NCBI GenBank assembly: GCA_015680685.1
Contig: MNCI01011411.1
Location: forward strand, 272,619-336,618
From: Gnetum montanum
Taxonomy: Eukaryota; Streptophyta; Gnetopsida; Gnetales; Gnetaceae
Direction of reading: 5' to 3'
Length of the DNA stretch: 64,000 nucleotides
Shown: positions 10,486 to 20,952 of the stretch, one piece after another
Layout of the letters: the number at the start of each line of letters is the position of its first letter
Numbering within the stretch: position 1 is the stretch's first letter
Program-made: the position numbers and the translations under genes
Notes under the pieces: generated by a model
Database searches by the model: none
What the model was told of the DNA's origin: nothing
Seen by the model: the letters and a program-made list of their open reading frames with translations, nothing else

Positions 10486-12544
10486 AGGGTTTGACATCTC
10501 CCCTTCCATCCCTTCTCCCCAACCCCTTCCCCAAAATCCTAATCATTCTTCACACTAAGGGTCTATTAAAATTGTGGTAGGGTACCTCATATCCTACTTC
10601 TACAATTCCTTCTAACCATTGATGTATGATTGTAAATTTAATGGTTTTGTTTAATATAGTGCAAGATCCTAGCTACAATTGTCAAGGCTGTTGGAAGCTA
10701 AAATAATTAAAACATAGGTAGACCCCAAGATTTATAGAAGTTTATGACCTAGTGCTACTTAGAAGAATCTAACTTGTGACCTAGGGTTACTAAGTGAAGA
10801 CCCATAATACTAGGCTAACACCTCATTGTTATGTGTGTTGGAATAAAGATATGTTTCACATTTAATTCCTTAAGCATTTATGAATACTTATATGAATGTT
10901 TATACAAGGGCATTAAGAGTAGGAGCTTGCTTTGGCGGGAAGAGGGGGTGGGGGGGTGGGGCGGGGGTAGGGAGGATCCACTTGTATAACTCTTAGGCAT
11001 CATGTTGATGAACCAATGTGAAACTATCTTGAACATCATGAGGAGCTCATCTATTTTTGTGCATTATTACAAACCATACTTCTCTTAAAATTTTGATAAA
11101 TGCTGCTATAATTTCATACTTTTTCCCCTCATTTTCCAATTTCTAGAATGATATGAATGTTAAAACCACTACATTCATCATTTCTAATTACCCTAGCCAT
11201 AGGCAACACTAACCTTGTAATTTAGCATTTCTTAGAATGCCCTAAGACCCACTTGACATAAGAGACTGATGAAATTTTGAAGTAAAAATAAACAAAACTA
11301 TATTGTTTTTAGGCACCTACAATATCATAGCTATGATGTCATAATTATGATATATATATATATGCATCGTTTGGCTAATTTTTCATATTTTAGTTCAAAT
11401 GCATGAGTTTTTATCATTTCTAGAGCCAAGAGACTTCTAAGAGTCGTAACTTATCATCAAAGAGCTTAATTTGAGTGATTCAAAAGCCTTTTAGCTCTTA
11501 GAGTTGAGATCTTTGTCATGGGGGATCATAAACATGATTTCAAAAAAAAAAATTTCTAATGCTAGTTTTTAAGCTAATTAAGATAACCAACGTAAAATAC
11601 TAAAATTTACCAAATACCTCACTACTAAAATTGATGAACTAGTTATTTTAGAGCCTAGGGAACTCTATTTCATAATCACCTGAAGCTATTAATGCTATGT
11701 TTTTGTAAGTTTTGTTGAAGCCCAAATGATTGAAAGGGTTAAATCATCATGGAAAATCCTTAGAGGACTAACAATTAATCCTTGGTGATATTATATGGCA
11801 CCTAAGCAAGTTTCCAAAGCTAGTGGATGCTTTCAACTATAGGAAAAAAATCCACATGTAGAACATGCTAGAAGAAGAGGAAGAGAAAGAGAAAGAGGTA
11901 GTGAACAACAACAATAGTCCTATGCAAAAGAACAAGAATAAGATGAACTAGAAGTGAAAGATTCATTTGTACATTAACCAACATCACATATTCATCAATC
12001 TACACAAGTAGAAGTAGAAATTCCTACTATCCCAAATATAGAAAGGTAGCTTACACTCTCAAATGAATGTGTTAGAACTATTGAAAATAAGTTTACAATG
12101 TCCAATGTCTTGCTAAACTAAATGTTGGGTCTTTACTATAATTTTCACCACAAGAGGTATTGGGATTTTGAGGATGAATCCTTGATAAAAAAATTGAAAT
12201 TATGTTGAAAACTAATAAAAATAATTAAAAATTGAGTTACCAAAAGTCATGGTATTACAACATGAATTTGTAGATTTTCTTATTAGTTGTCATCCTTTGT
12301 GAATTAGATGTTAAGTATCTAATTCATTCTTGATTGAAGAAACAAAATGTTCCTTTTGATATAAGTATGGACTTAGAAAATTTAGATAATAATAATTTTC
12401 TTTCAAATAAAAAACTCATCCACATAACCTACATTGAAAAGTATTTATGAGAAAATAGCTTGAGTTTTTAAAAAACAATGATGTTATAAAAAATATCTAA
12501 CTTCCTTCATAATATTAAAGATAAAAAGAATATTCTCAATAATA
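10486..12544. other. Unassigned repeat-derived stretch, copy 1
   Basis: No gene is recognised. The stretch is repeated at 50400-52560, so it belongs to the large duplication. It contains a very G-rich run at about 10938-10976, an (AT)n run at 11350-11362, and a purine-rich run 'agaagaagaggaagagaaag' near 11870-11900. Short frames around 11790-12130 could be the rest of a transposon N-terminus ('MAPKQVSKASGCFQL'), but nothing decisive is visible. Confidence 0.5.
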
Positions 12545-12875
12545 GTTATCATCATCCTAGCATTGTTCCAACAAAATGGGGTCAGCTACATGAGTTTTTT
12601 TTACCATTCACCTTTATGAAGAGCTAGATCTTTGTTTATTTGTATTTTTTAAAGTTATATTTGATCATTTTTTCCATGTCTTCTTTAGTACTCCTTTCGG
12701 TGGCTTTCCTAGAATAGTAATATAGTGTTTCAAGTTGTCATCTAATGTTATTGTTATTGGATGCACTTCTTTATTCACATCCATCCTTGATATGAGAACC
12801 CTTGTGAACCTTGCATAACATCCAGGTGACGATGTTGCATGTCATTTCTAGAAAAATGCTCTAGCAATTTCTTGC
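12545..12875 (-). mobile_element. RTE-type LINE 3' end, copy 1
   Basis: On the minus strand the end reads 'catgtagctgaccccatttt', then 'gttggaacaatgctaggatg' and a GAT-rich tail. This is the common plant RTE LINE ending (recalled as 'atgtagccgaccccaa...ttgggat' plus a microsatellite tail). Upstream the minus frame gives 'RKPPKGVLKKTWKK', resembling the 'GRPKKTW' motif near the C-terminus of RTE reverse transcriptases. Only the last 330 bp remain. Confidence 0.55.
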
Positions 12876-12995
12876 CCATTTTTTGTAGGAATTGAGCCCT
12901 ATGATTACCACACATTGCCTCAAGGGAATGCCCTAGCATCTACAAAAATTGAAAAATAACTCATCCATGAGATTTGGCATGGTTTTACTATCAAC

Positions 12996-13262
12996 TGCCA
13001 ACTTGACACTAATCCTTGTCCTCTCATATTTGGGCTTGGGACCATCATTGATGGAGTTATTCTCAATAATAGTGATGTTTATAAAATCTCTTGCAATTTT
13101 GGTAAATGCTATATTGGTGAAATTAATAGAACTTACCCTATTAAATTAGATGAGCACTTAAGAGACATACAAGTTAATAAATCTTTAAAGTCACCTCTTG
13201 TAGAACACATTGAAAATGATAGAACACATAGAATATTCTTCTTTTATCAAACATGTTACTAG
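12996..13262 (+). pseudogene. Penelope-like element GIY-YIG endonuclease remnant, copy 1
   Basis: The frame reads 'DVYKISCNFGKCYIGEINRT' followed by 'DEHLRDIQVNKSLKSPLVEH' and 'DRTHRIFFF'. This order (VYKI.C...CYIG...R, an EH block, then an H..H end) is that of the GIY-YIG nuclease domain at the C-terminus of Penelope-like retroelements. The nuclease would nick target DNA for insertion. The frame is open for 88 codons to the TAG at 13260. No reverse transcriptase is recognisable upstream, where an RTE tail lies instead, so the element is 5'-truncated. The sister copy at 53007-53279 is open and very similar but has N in place of H in the EH block. Confidence 0.7.
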
Positions 13263-13894
13263 TCTTAGTTCATTAACATTTGTGTCATCAATTATTATTA
13301 CAGTTATCAAATCAATTAGATTTCTTCTCAAGTCAAGATTTATATCTTGCACTTTAGAACTACTTCACTTTGAAGATCAAAAGTCACCTTCATGATTCAA
13401 GCTTGCTATGACGATTCTCCTTATCAAATCTCAAGTTTCTAAGTTTCAAATTTGTAATCTCTTCAAGGAAAATCCAAACATAAAAAGTTTATCAAAATAT
13501 GAGCTTACAATCATAAGATATTCAATTTTTTCAAATTGAACAAGACTTGTGGTCAAGTTGTGGTATTGTAGGAAAATTAACTATTAGTACACCATGACTT
13601 GTGGTATTTTAGAACTTAATTTTTTTCAGACCATGACCCATGGTCATCTTGTGATTGTATATACAATGACTCGTGACATCCTTATGGTGAGCTCCAAAAA
13701 TAAGGAAAATTCATTACAATTTGTGGTCATGTTGTGGTAATAGACTATGACTTGCATTCCACTCGTGGTATCCTTAAATAAACTATTCTCTCTATTTTCA
13801 ATTACCATGACTTGTAGGCAAGTCATGCTTGAATACCATAACTTGGGATGAAATAAAGTTTTCAAAATTTAACAAGTTTTCAAAATAAAGTTGG
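13263..13894. other. Stretch with repeated 'ccatgactygtgg' phrases
   Basis: No gene seen. Between about 13540 and 13860 the phrase 'catgacttgtggt' or a near copy recurs about eight times on either strand at irregular spacing, including the palindrome-like 'accatgacccatggtcat' (13629-13646). The sister stretch is 53280-53905. It may be the 3' untranslated end of the Penelope-like element. Confidence 0.4.
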
Positions 13895-14930
13895 CATGGC
13901 TTTGGGTGTTTCAGCAGTAAGGATTTATACATGATTTTGAGGCAACAAGGGGTTTGGCATTTATATTATTTTCAACACTGCTAGATTCAATTGCTAATCC
14001 TTAAGCGAAACCATCACTTGTTTGCCTGTCTATGAATCATCTCATGATTTATATGAATCTATTACTTAGGAAATTTCTAAAATATACATTTTCATGCAAA
14101 TTATGGGTTATTTACCTCATTCCTCAAGTTTTTTGAATCATTTAAATTTGGTTTGGAAAGATACAGTTTTGGATGCAATCCATGCTTTTTATTTGAGAAA
14201 TTCATTTTTGCTAGTAGAATTTATTGATTCAATGATGGTTTCTAAGGCCCCTAATATCAACATTCGATCATTGTAATGCCTTATTGATTATTCAAAAGTG
14301 GACTCCCTCTTCTTTATTTTGTTAAATTGTTGAATCTTTCATTAGTTTTTGAAAAAGTTAAAAGGGATATTATCTCTTTTATTGGGCCAATCAAGTATTC
14401 TAAATCCCTCGTTGCACCTAGTGGTTTTCATAGAATTTGATATATGATTCAAGTGGATTTTGACTTCCTTAAGTGAAAAATCTTCTACTTGTAAAATTAA
14501 TTACATGTAGAAAGTTATTATTACAATCTTCCAAGGTAATCTCACTACTATCATTGTGAGGATCACATGTTTGATTCATGTCCTTTTATACTATGAAAAA
14601 AGGCAATGCAAGTACGTTAGCAATAAGCTGTTATAAATACTACTAAGGTTTCTTCTCCTAATGTTGAATTATTTGCTAAGGTTTTTTCTACATATGCTAT
14701 AAATTTGCTATGATTTCTTCTATTGACATTTCAACATTTAGCCCACCCCTTTCTTTTACTACTATTCAAAAAAATGTATTTTCAAAGAAGGTTTCAATGG
14801 AATTAATTGCAAAAATTCTTTCAATTACTAAGAGGAAACAAGTATATGTTTCTAAGGTTTCATATAATCCAATTGTTGATTTAGATGGTTTTTAAATAGT
14901 TTTTAATAATAAAAAAATCAAAGAAGTTTA
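13895..14930 (+). pseudogene. LINE-1 ORF1-like remnant, copy 1
   Basis: Short frames such as 'VWKDTVLDAIHAFYLRNSFL' followed by 'VEFIDSMMVSKAPNINIRS' (14152-14275) resemble the N-terminal domain of plant LINE ORF1 proteins, where a '..FLVEF' strand is typical. This would be the nucleic-acid-binding partner protein of the LINE. Decay is heavy and the call rests mainly on position before the endonuclease. Confidence 0.4.
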
Positions 14931-15089
14931 TTTATTAGTGAATATATGTCAAATCATTAGAATAGTCAGCATGTTCTAGATATTTTAATTCATAATAATT
15001 TGTTTGCAACTATTGGTCAAGATATGGAAATAATTGTTTTTGAGAATGTTGATCCTACTAAGAGGGTAGGGGACTCATCCCCCTTCACC

Positions 15090-15800
15090 CTATGTTAATG
15101 TTTTCATAAAATGTCTAAGGTCTTGGTAATAGACTTCGGACAAAAGTTGTCAGTGCTTTTCTTCACATGCTACATTTAGTTCCTAATTTTATTCTTCTTC
15201 AATAGAGTAAGATTTCCAATTAAGATATATTCATAGCTGGTAATGATATTATTCATGATTCTACAATATTATTTACTAATTATAATATTGGTTAAGGTGG
15301 TGCAACTCTCATTATCAATCATTTTTTGTCTAAAAAAATTAGCTTTCATGGCAAAGATAATTCTATAGTCTAGGTTATTCTTCAAGGTGCTTGAGTTCCT
15401 TTCGGTATTTACAATATTTATTCTTCTAGTACTTCTATAGATAGAATTAATCTATGGTAGTTTCTTTTTCAAAGTTTTCCTAACATTTCTTGGCTTTTTT
15501 GTGATGATTTTAATATTTTTGAATATTCTTATGATAAAATTGGTGGAGTTTCTTCTTAGCTTGCAAGCCATGAAATTTCTATTTAGTGTGTGATGTTAAG
15601 GAATAATTTTATTTATTTGATGTTTCTGGATCAAATGTTCATCATGATAATTAGTTTACTTGCTCTAACCTTCATGAAGGTAACAATCAGATTTTGAGAG
15701 ACTTGACTAATTTTAATTTTTCAATTATTCTTCTTAGTTCTATGATGGAAAGGTTACAATTCACAAAGATGCAACTCTTTTAGAGCCTTTTCCAATTTCT
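15090..15800 (+). pseudogene. LINE-1 apurinic-type endonuclease remnant, copy 1
   Basis: The start reads like the 'NVRGLGN' opening of plant LINE endonucleases (about 15110-15130). Near 15480-15545 the frame gives 'NISWLFCDDFNIFEYSYDKI', matching the '..GDFN....DK.GG' core. Near 15655 'FTCSNLHEGNNQI' matches 'FTWSN......I', with Trp changed to Cys in this copy. Stops and a shift break it. The enzyme would nick target DNA to start insertion. Confidence 0.65.
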
Positions 15801-16559
15801 CTTAGTTTGAAATCTGGTAATAAATCTTTAGTTCAACATTATAATCTTTTACATATGAATGCATCCTTATTTCTTACTTCTTCTAGAAAAAGGTATTTTG
15901 ATGTCTCCTTGGAATACAAAAATGAGACCCCTTAGTAATTAGGTTGGTTTGATTAGTGATTGCTTGCTATATATTGTGTTCATAATTTTTCTCATCAGTT
16001 AGGTAAGCAATATGTTAATAGAAAAAAGGAGACTGAGAAAATAATTTATGATGATATCAACATTGCTTTACATAATGATTTATTTAAGATTAATCTTCAA
16101 CAAATACTTTCTTATGTTCACTTAGTCAAACAAAAATGGGATATGCATAATGCTAAGAGTGCTCTCATCAAGAGTCATCTTAACTAGTTATAAGTAGAGG
16201 CAGAACCATGTAAAGAATTTTTTAAATTCTTAAAAGATAAAGGTAATTCACCTATTATTGAGTTCATGTCAAATTAGTTCTTATCTTCTTTTTATCAATG
16301 GTTTTCTTGAAAGACATTTTTAACATATTTTTATCTTAGAGGATTTTGATCATGTGGATTTTCTTTCTAATTGTGATCATTTACCTAATATTGTTCATGG
16401 TAGTCACAAACATCTTCTTGAATAAGATATCTCTTTTGCTGAAATTAAAGATACAGTGTTTAGCTTGGCCAATTATAAAGTTACATATTTTAATGCAATT
16501 CCTATTAATTTTTTTTTAAAATCATTGGAATGTTGTTGATACAGACCTTTATTGTATTT

Positions 16560-17720
16560 TTGTTTAAGCCATTGAACAATGTTCTCTTGGTCAAGAGCTA
16601 AATTTTTTTTATAAAATTTTAGCTAAATGTCTTGCTAGAAGATTGAAACCAATTATTTCTTAGTTAATTACTCTAGTGCAAACTAGCTTTTTCAAAGGTA
16701 GATATATTTTGGATAATGTTATGGCAGCTTGGAAGAGTATGGAGCGGACTAAAGATTCCAATCAAGACATTACTTTTTTGGAGCTTGATTAAGGTAAATC
16801 ATAAGATAGAATTGAATGACAGTTTATTATTGCTTGTCTTCACATATATGGTTTTAATGCAAAATTTATTGGGATAGTGGGAACTCTTTTTATAGATGCT
16901 AATGCACTTTTGGCTACCAATGTTTTTATTACTAAGAGCTTCAAGCTTAAATGCTTAGGTAGGCAAGGTTTTCCTCTTACTCCTTATCTCTTCATCCTTG
17001 CTATTGATTTTTTATGTCATGCTATACAAAAGGACCAAGAACATAATTTGCTACAAGGCAACTATTGAAAATAATTTTTATACTTTATTAAATATGTGTT
17101 TTGTAGTTGAATCCTTTTTTATGATAACAAATGAAAATGCTATTATAAATCATCTTTTTTATTGTGTTAATCAATATTGCATATTTTTAGGTTTTTATAT
17201 TAATTGGTCCAAATCTTCTATCTTTTTCAATGAGAGGGTTCAAGAATAGGCTTTGTCTAAATCTTAGCATTTCCTAGAATATTCAAATGTTTTCAAATTA
17301 TTAGTCATTTCATTTTCCTTTGGGAAATCTTCAAAAATTCTATGGAATATTACAGTGAAGAAAATTAAACAAAAACTTATTAAGTGGAAGGAGAATAAGC
17401 TTTCAATAGCAAGTAAGTTTATTGTTTGTAAGCATATCATTCAAGCTACTCATATGTATTATTCTTTATGTTGGGCTCTTAGTATTTCTACATATCACAT
17501 TGATAAGCTTGTAAGAAATTTTCTTTGGACTAGTAGCTATTTTAAGAAAGGATTTTGTCATGTTGCATGGAATATTTGCACTTCTCATAAAGAGGATGGT
17601 CGTTTAGGATTGATGAATTATTATAAGCAAGGTATTGTTTTATGTGTCAAATGGGTGGGTAAATGCCTATTTAGTAGAAAGCCTTGGAAGCTTCTTTTTC
17701 AAAAGCGCATTTAGATGGGT
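16560..17720 (+). pseudogene. LINE-1 reverse transcriptase remnant, copy 1
   Basis: Recognisable blocks: 'YKILAKCLARRLKPI' (about 16610), 'TSFFKGRYILDNVMAAWKSM' (about 16680), 'GRQGFPLTPYLFILAI' (about 16955), and 'LGFYINWSKSSIFFN' (about 17190). A 119-codon open part at 17355-17714 follows, holding 'KKIKQKLIKWKENKLSIASK' and 'RNFLW', the usual C-terminal segment of plant L1 RTs. The catalytic 'FADDS' block reads 'FVVES' (about 17101), so both aspartates are gone; the same change is in the second copy. Confidence 0.8.
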
Positions 17721-18299
17721 AAGCCTAGAGGTAGTGTTTATTGAAGATATACTTATTTTTTTAATTGAATCATTTTTCAAAAAGGCATTACTATATCAGG
17801 TTATATTATCATAAAGCATCTTTGGAAGACTTGGAGTTTTATTACTATTTTTTGAAACTTCAATAATATTATTGTTTCTACCTTTATGTTTGATAAGCAT
17901 TCTCCTTAGTGCCTCTAATTAATAATGAACCATGGGCTATTAAGCATCCAGGTCTTTGTAGTAGATGGTGCAAACTTAACATCTTATCTCTTTTATCTCT
18001 TCGCATACATAATCACTAGATTACTTGCTCTAAGTGTCAAAGTCTCTATGACATTAATGTTTCTAAAAAGCTTACATTTCTTGATTTGTTGGATAGTTTG
18101 GATAGAAGTGTAGCTATTTAAAATTTTCATAATGGTTTTCTTGATTTTTCTTAGATTAATAACCATAATGTTTTTTCATATTGTCCTAAGATTATGAATA
18201 CTCTTATTAGTTCTAATACTAATATTTGGCTAAGATTCAATTATCTTTGGAAGGTCAATCACAATATGCAATTATGGAAGCAATGAATTCAAAAGATAT

Positions 18300-18615
18300 G
18301 AAATGCAACCACTCCTACAAAAATTAGAAATTTTCTATAGTACTTGATTCATCAAGATTTTCCTATTAGTATTTAGCACTCTCATTTGACTATTCATGAC
18401 CCAAGATTTCCTATCTGCAACATGGAAGATACATTTATCCATTTTTTAACTTGTTGTCTTGCTCATAGATCTTGGAATTAGTGTAGTAGGTATTTACATG
18501 GTTTTCAACTAGGATCAGATAAAGTTTTATTTGGTGAAACTTCTCAACTTCAAGGATTTCTACTTCATATTTGGCATTACTTTCATCCTCTTAGTATTTA
18601 TGTCATCTAGAAGTT
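18300..18615 (+). pseudogene. LINE-1 C-terminal zinc-binding segment, copy 1
   Basis: 'KIRNFLWYLIHQDFPI', then 'HDPRFPICNMEDTFIHFLTC' and 'HRSWN' follow the pattern of the zf-RVT domain that closes many plant LINE RTs ('P.C..C....E...H.F..C....W'). One of the first cysteines is missing. The tail beyond 18615 is untranslated. Confidence 0.65.
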
Positions 18616-18975
18616 TCAATGTAGTGTGGTTTTTCACAAAGATTATTCAACTAATTTTTTCCTTTGTCAATTCAAGGTGATATTATTTAGCAGCTAATTC
18701 TTTAATTTAATTCCTTAATACTTCTCTCTATAGTTTTCTTTTTAGTAACAAGAATTTAGTAGGAAATGAAAACTCATTTGGACACTGCTGAATAAGGGCA
18801 AGGTCTAATCCATTTCCTATCCCAAAGGGAAGGTTTTTCAAGATTCGTTGTAAGGATGAAAACCTAAAAAGACATCCACAAAACCATTGGGTCTTTCCTT
18901 TTTGTTGTTTTGGAGTTTCTCCTTTTCTTTTCTACTTTTGTACTCTAAATCTTATTTTTTAGTATATCTATTTTT

Positions 18976-19950
18976 TAGGATTTGACACCCTCAATTCTAT
19001 ATCTTAGTTATTGTGGTGGGCACACAAACTAGGATGAGTTGAGTGATCTACTCTATACCCTTGCCACTATAGTAGATAAACACATTGAAGGTGTGAAATC
19101 TTGTTCTTGGATGTCAAGGATAAACAAAGTTTCATCATTGATAACCCACATAATGTGAATAAAGAAAAGTAATGATACTTCTATTTAGTACAAAAGAAGA
19201 AAAATGACTTTATTGATGATGAATATGGTGGGAACAAATGTTGACATAATGGCCTTAGAGTTGTCTTCCTATGACACTTAGGACCCTTAGAGATAACTAG
19301 CACTACTATCATGATTAGGCCATAGGACTTAGGGGGTGATCAATCGCTTCTTTTCTTGCATCATCCAACTCTTGTTACTTATCATTGTTGGCTCCATAAC
19401 TCCTTGCTAGCATGACCTCTAAGTCCCTAGTGTTAAATGCCATAGGTCAAACCCCTAAAGGATACTATGAATGATTACAACCTTTCATAATGAGACACCC
19501 CTTTATTTTAAGGTTAGTTACATTATTTACATATAATACAACTCTACTCTATAATTAGTAATGATACATTACGAAAGGATTTGCTAATTTTTTTTGTTGT
19601 AGCAAGCCTAAAATCATTCTAAATTTATGATGCATATATTTATCTAGTAGTAGATTTGAACATTTATACTTTATAGTATGATATGCTAGTTGCAGGAGTT
19701 TCTAGTCATAGTTGGTTCTTTATGGGTTTTAAAAATGTTAAATTTCTTATTATAGATAGCTTTCCAATTTGGGAGAATGGCATTTAAGTTTCAAAAATGT
19801 TACTTGTTTGGATACACAAAGAGTATGTCTTGTTGATGGGTTGAAGGCTATTTCCCTATGAGTATGGAGAATAGAGAAATATATTAATCTATTTGGGTTG
19901 GATGTAAAGTGTCAACCATTTGTATAACTTTGTGAGAACTTGATTCTATG
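18976..19950. other. Stretch between LINE-1 and element C, nothing recognised
   Basis: The first 420 bp (to about 19395) are repeated at 63611-64000, so the large duplication continues to the window's right edge. The rest (19396-19950) has no sister here. No reading frame above 60 codons and no RNA gene is visible. Confidence 0.5.
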
Positions 19951-20770
19951 TGATGAATTTTATTTTGTCTAGCTCTGATATTAGAGCCTTGATATCAGAT
20001 ACTTAATATCAGGGACCATGAAGCAATGTTGGATATTCAATATCGTGGGATGTATGTTGGCCTATAAATATAGTGCCTAGGCACATGGCTTGGAAATAGT
20101 TTTTTCCATACCATAGTAGGGCTTTTATAGTTTTTCTTCCCCACAGTTAGCATAGTTTTCCAAGTGTCCATAGCAGGAGTCATTGAGTGTATAGATCTTT
20201 ATTCAAGCACTGTTGTACTTGAGCATAATAGTGTGTATAGCAATAAAGATGAGCTTTCTGATAAACCTTGCAGCACTTTGGCTAAATTAAATATTTCATT
20301 TATGCATTTAATGTTTTATGAAGATTTATTTAATGCGTTCAAGTAATTAAGCTAAATTAAGCCAAGTTAAGTTAGCTAGGCTAAATAGCAATTAATTAAG
20401 CACATAAGTACAATCGCTTTGAGAATGCGCATGAAACTTGGTAATTCCAACAGTGCTTAACGTTTGGTAACCCAACAACATTATATGTGTTCAAGATGTG
20501 TATGGAAAGTTGGACTGGATACTTATGTTAGGATTAGTTAGAGATTAATGAGTTAGTTAGATTAAATTAGCCATTAAATTACTTCATTCCTTTATTTTAA
20601 GCACCAAGAACATAAAACATAAAAAAATGATAAAAATAAGATGCCTTAGTTGCACTTAACCATATCTTTGCATTTCACAAGTGTAATAGGGAAGACAACG
20701 ATTGCAACAATTAGATTTCACTTCTTAGAACTAGTGTACTTAAAGACATAGGGGTATTTGCTGCTCATCA
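19951..20770 (+). repeat. Element C left LTR (plus strand)
   Basis: It opens TGATGAATTT (start uncertain by about 25 bp, as TGATATTA at 19976 is an alternative) and ends CTGCTCATCA. A TATA box lies at 20063-20070. The U3 part before it has several GATATC-like motifs (tgatatcaga, taatatcagg, caatatcgtg). The U5 part contains 'cgtttggtaacccaacaaca', shared with element A and D LTRs. It is followed by a primer site in the plus direction, so this is a 5' LTR reading rightward. Confidence 0.75.
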
Positions 20771-20952
20771 TTGGCACCATTGTCTAGGACCTTTTGTTTG
20801 ATACGTGTGTTATCTAGGAACTTAGTGAAAACCATTTAACATTATTGGAACAAACCCTAAGGTTACATCATACACAAAAATAACAAAAACAATTATAACA
20901 AAGCACACTAAGTTTTATTTTTTCTAATCCTAGAATGCCTTCTTCTTCTCAC
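20771..20952 (+). other. Element C left primer site, leader and first gag codons
   Basis: The primer site TTGGCACCATTGTCTAGGA (20771-20789) follows the LTR. The leader contains 'ttggaacaaaccctaaggtt' and runs to an ATG at 20935 ('MPSSSH'), the normal gag start of this group. At about 20950-20953 the sequence switches without a gap to minus-strand RT sequence of the right half. The joint lies in a shared CAC. Confidence 0.75.

Larger units (their letters stand above)
13895..18975 (+). mobile_element. LINE-1: L1-type plant LINE, near full length, copy 1
   Basis: In order: an ORF1-like part (13895-14900), an endonuclease (about 15090-15800), reverse transcriptase (about 16560-17715), a zinc-finger-type end (about 18300-18615) and a 3' tail ending near 18975 with 'ttttttaggatttgacaccc'. 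Every part is broken by stops. The same element, in the same flanking context, is at 58651-63610, so it duplicated with the surrounding DNA. No target duplication could be fixed. Confidence 0.8.
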
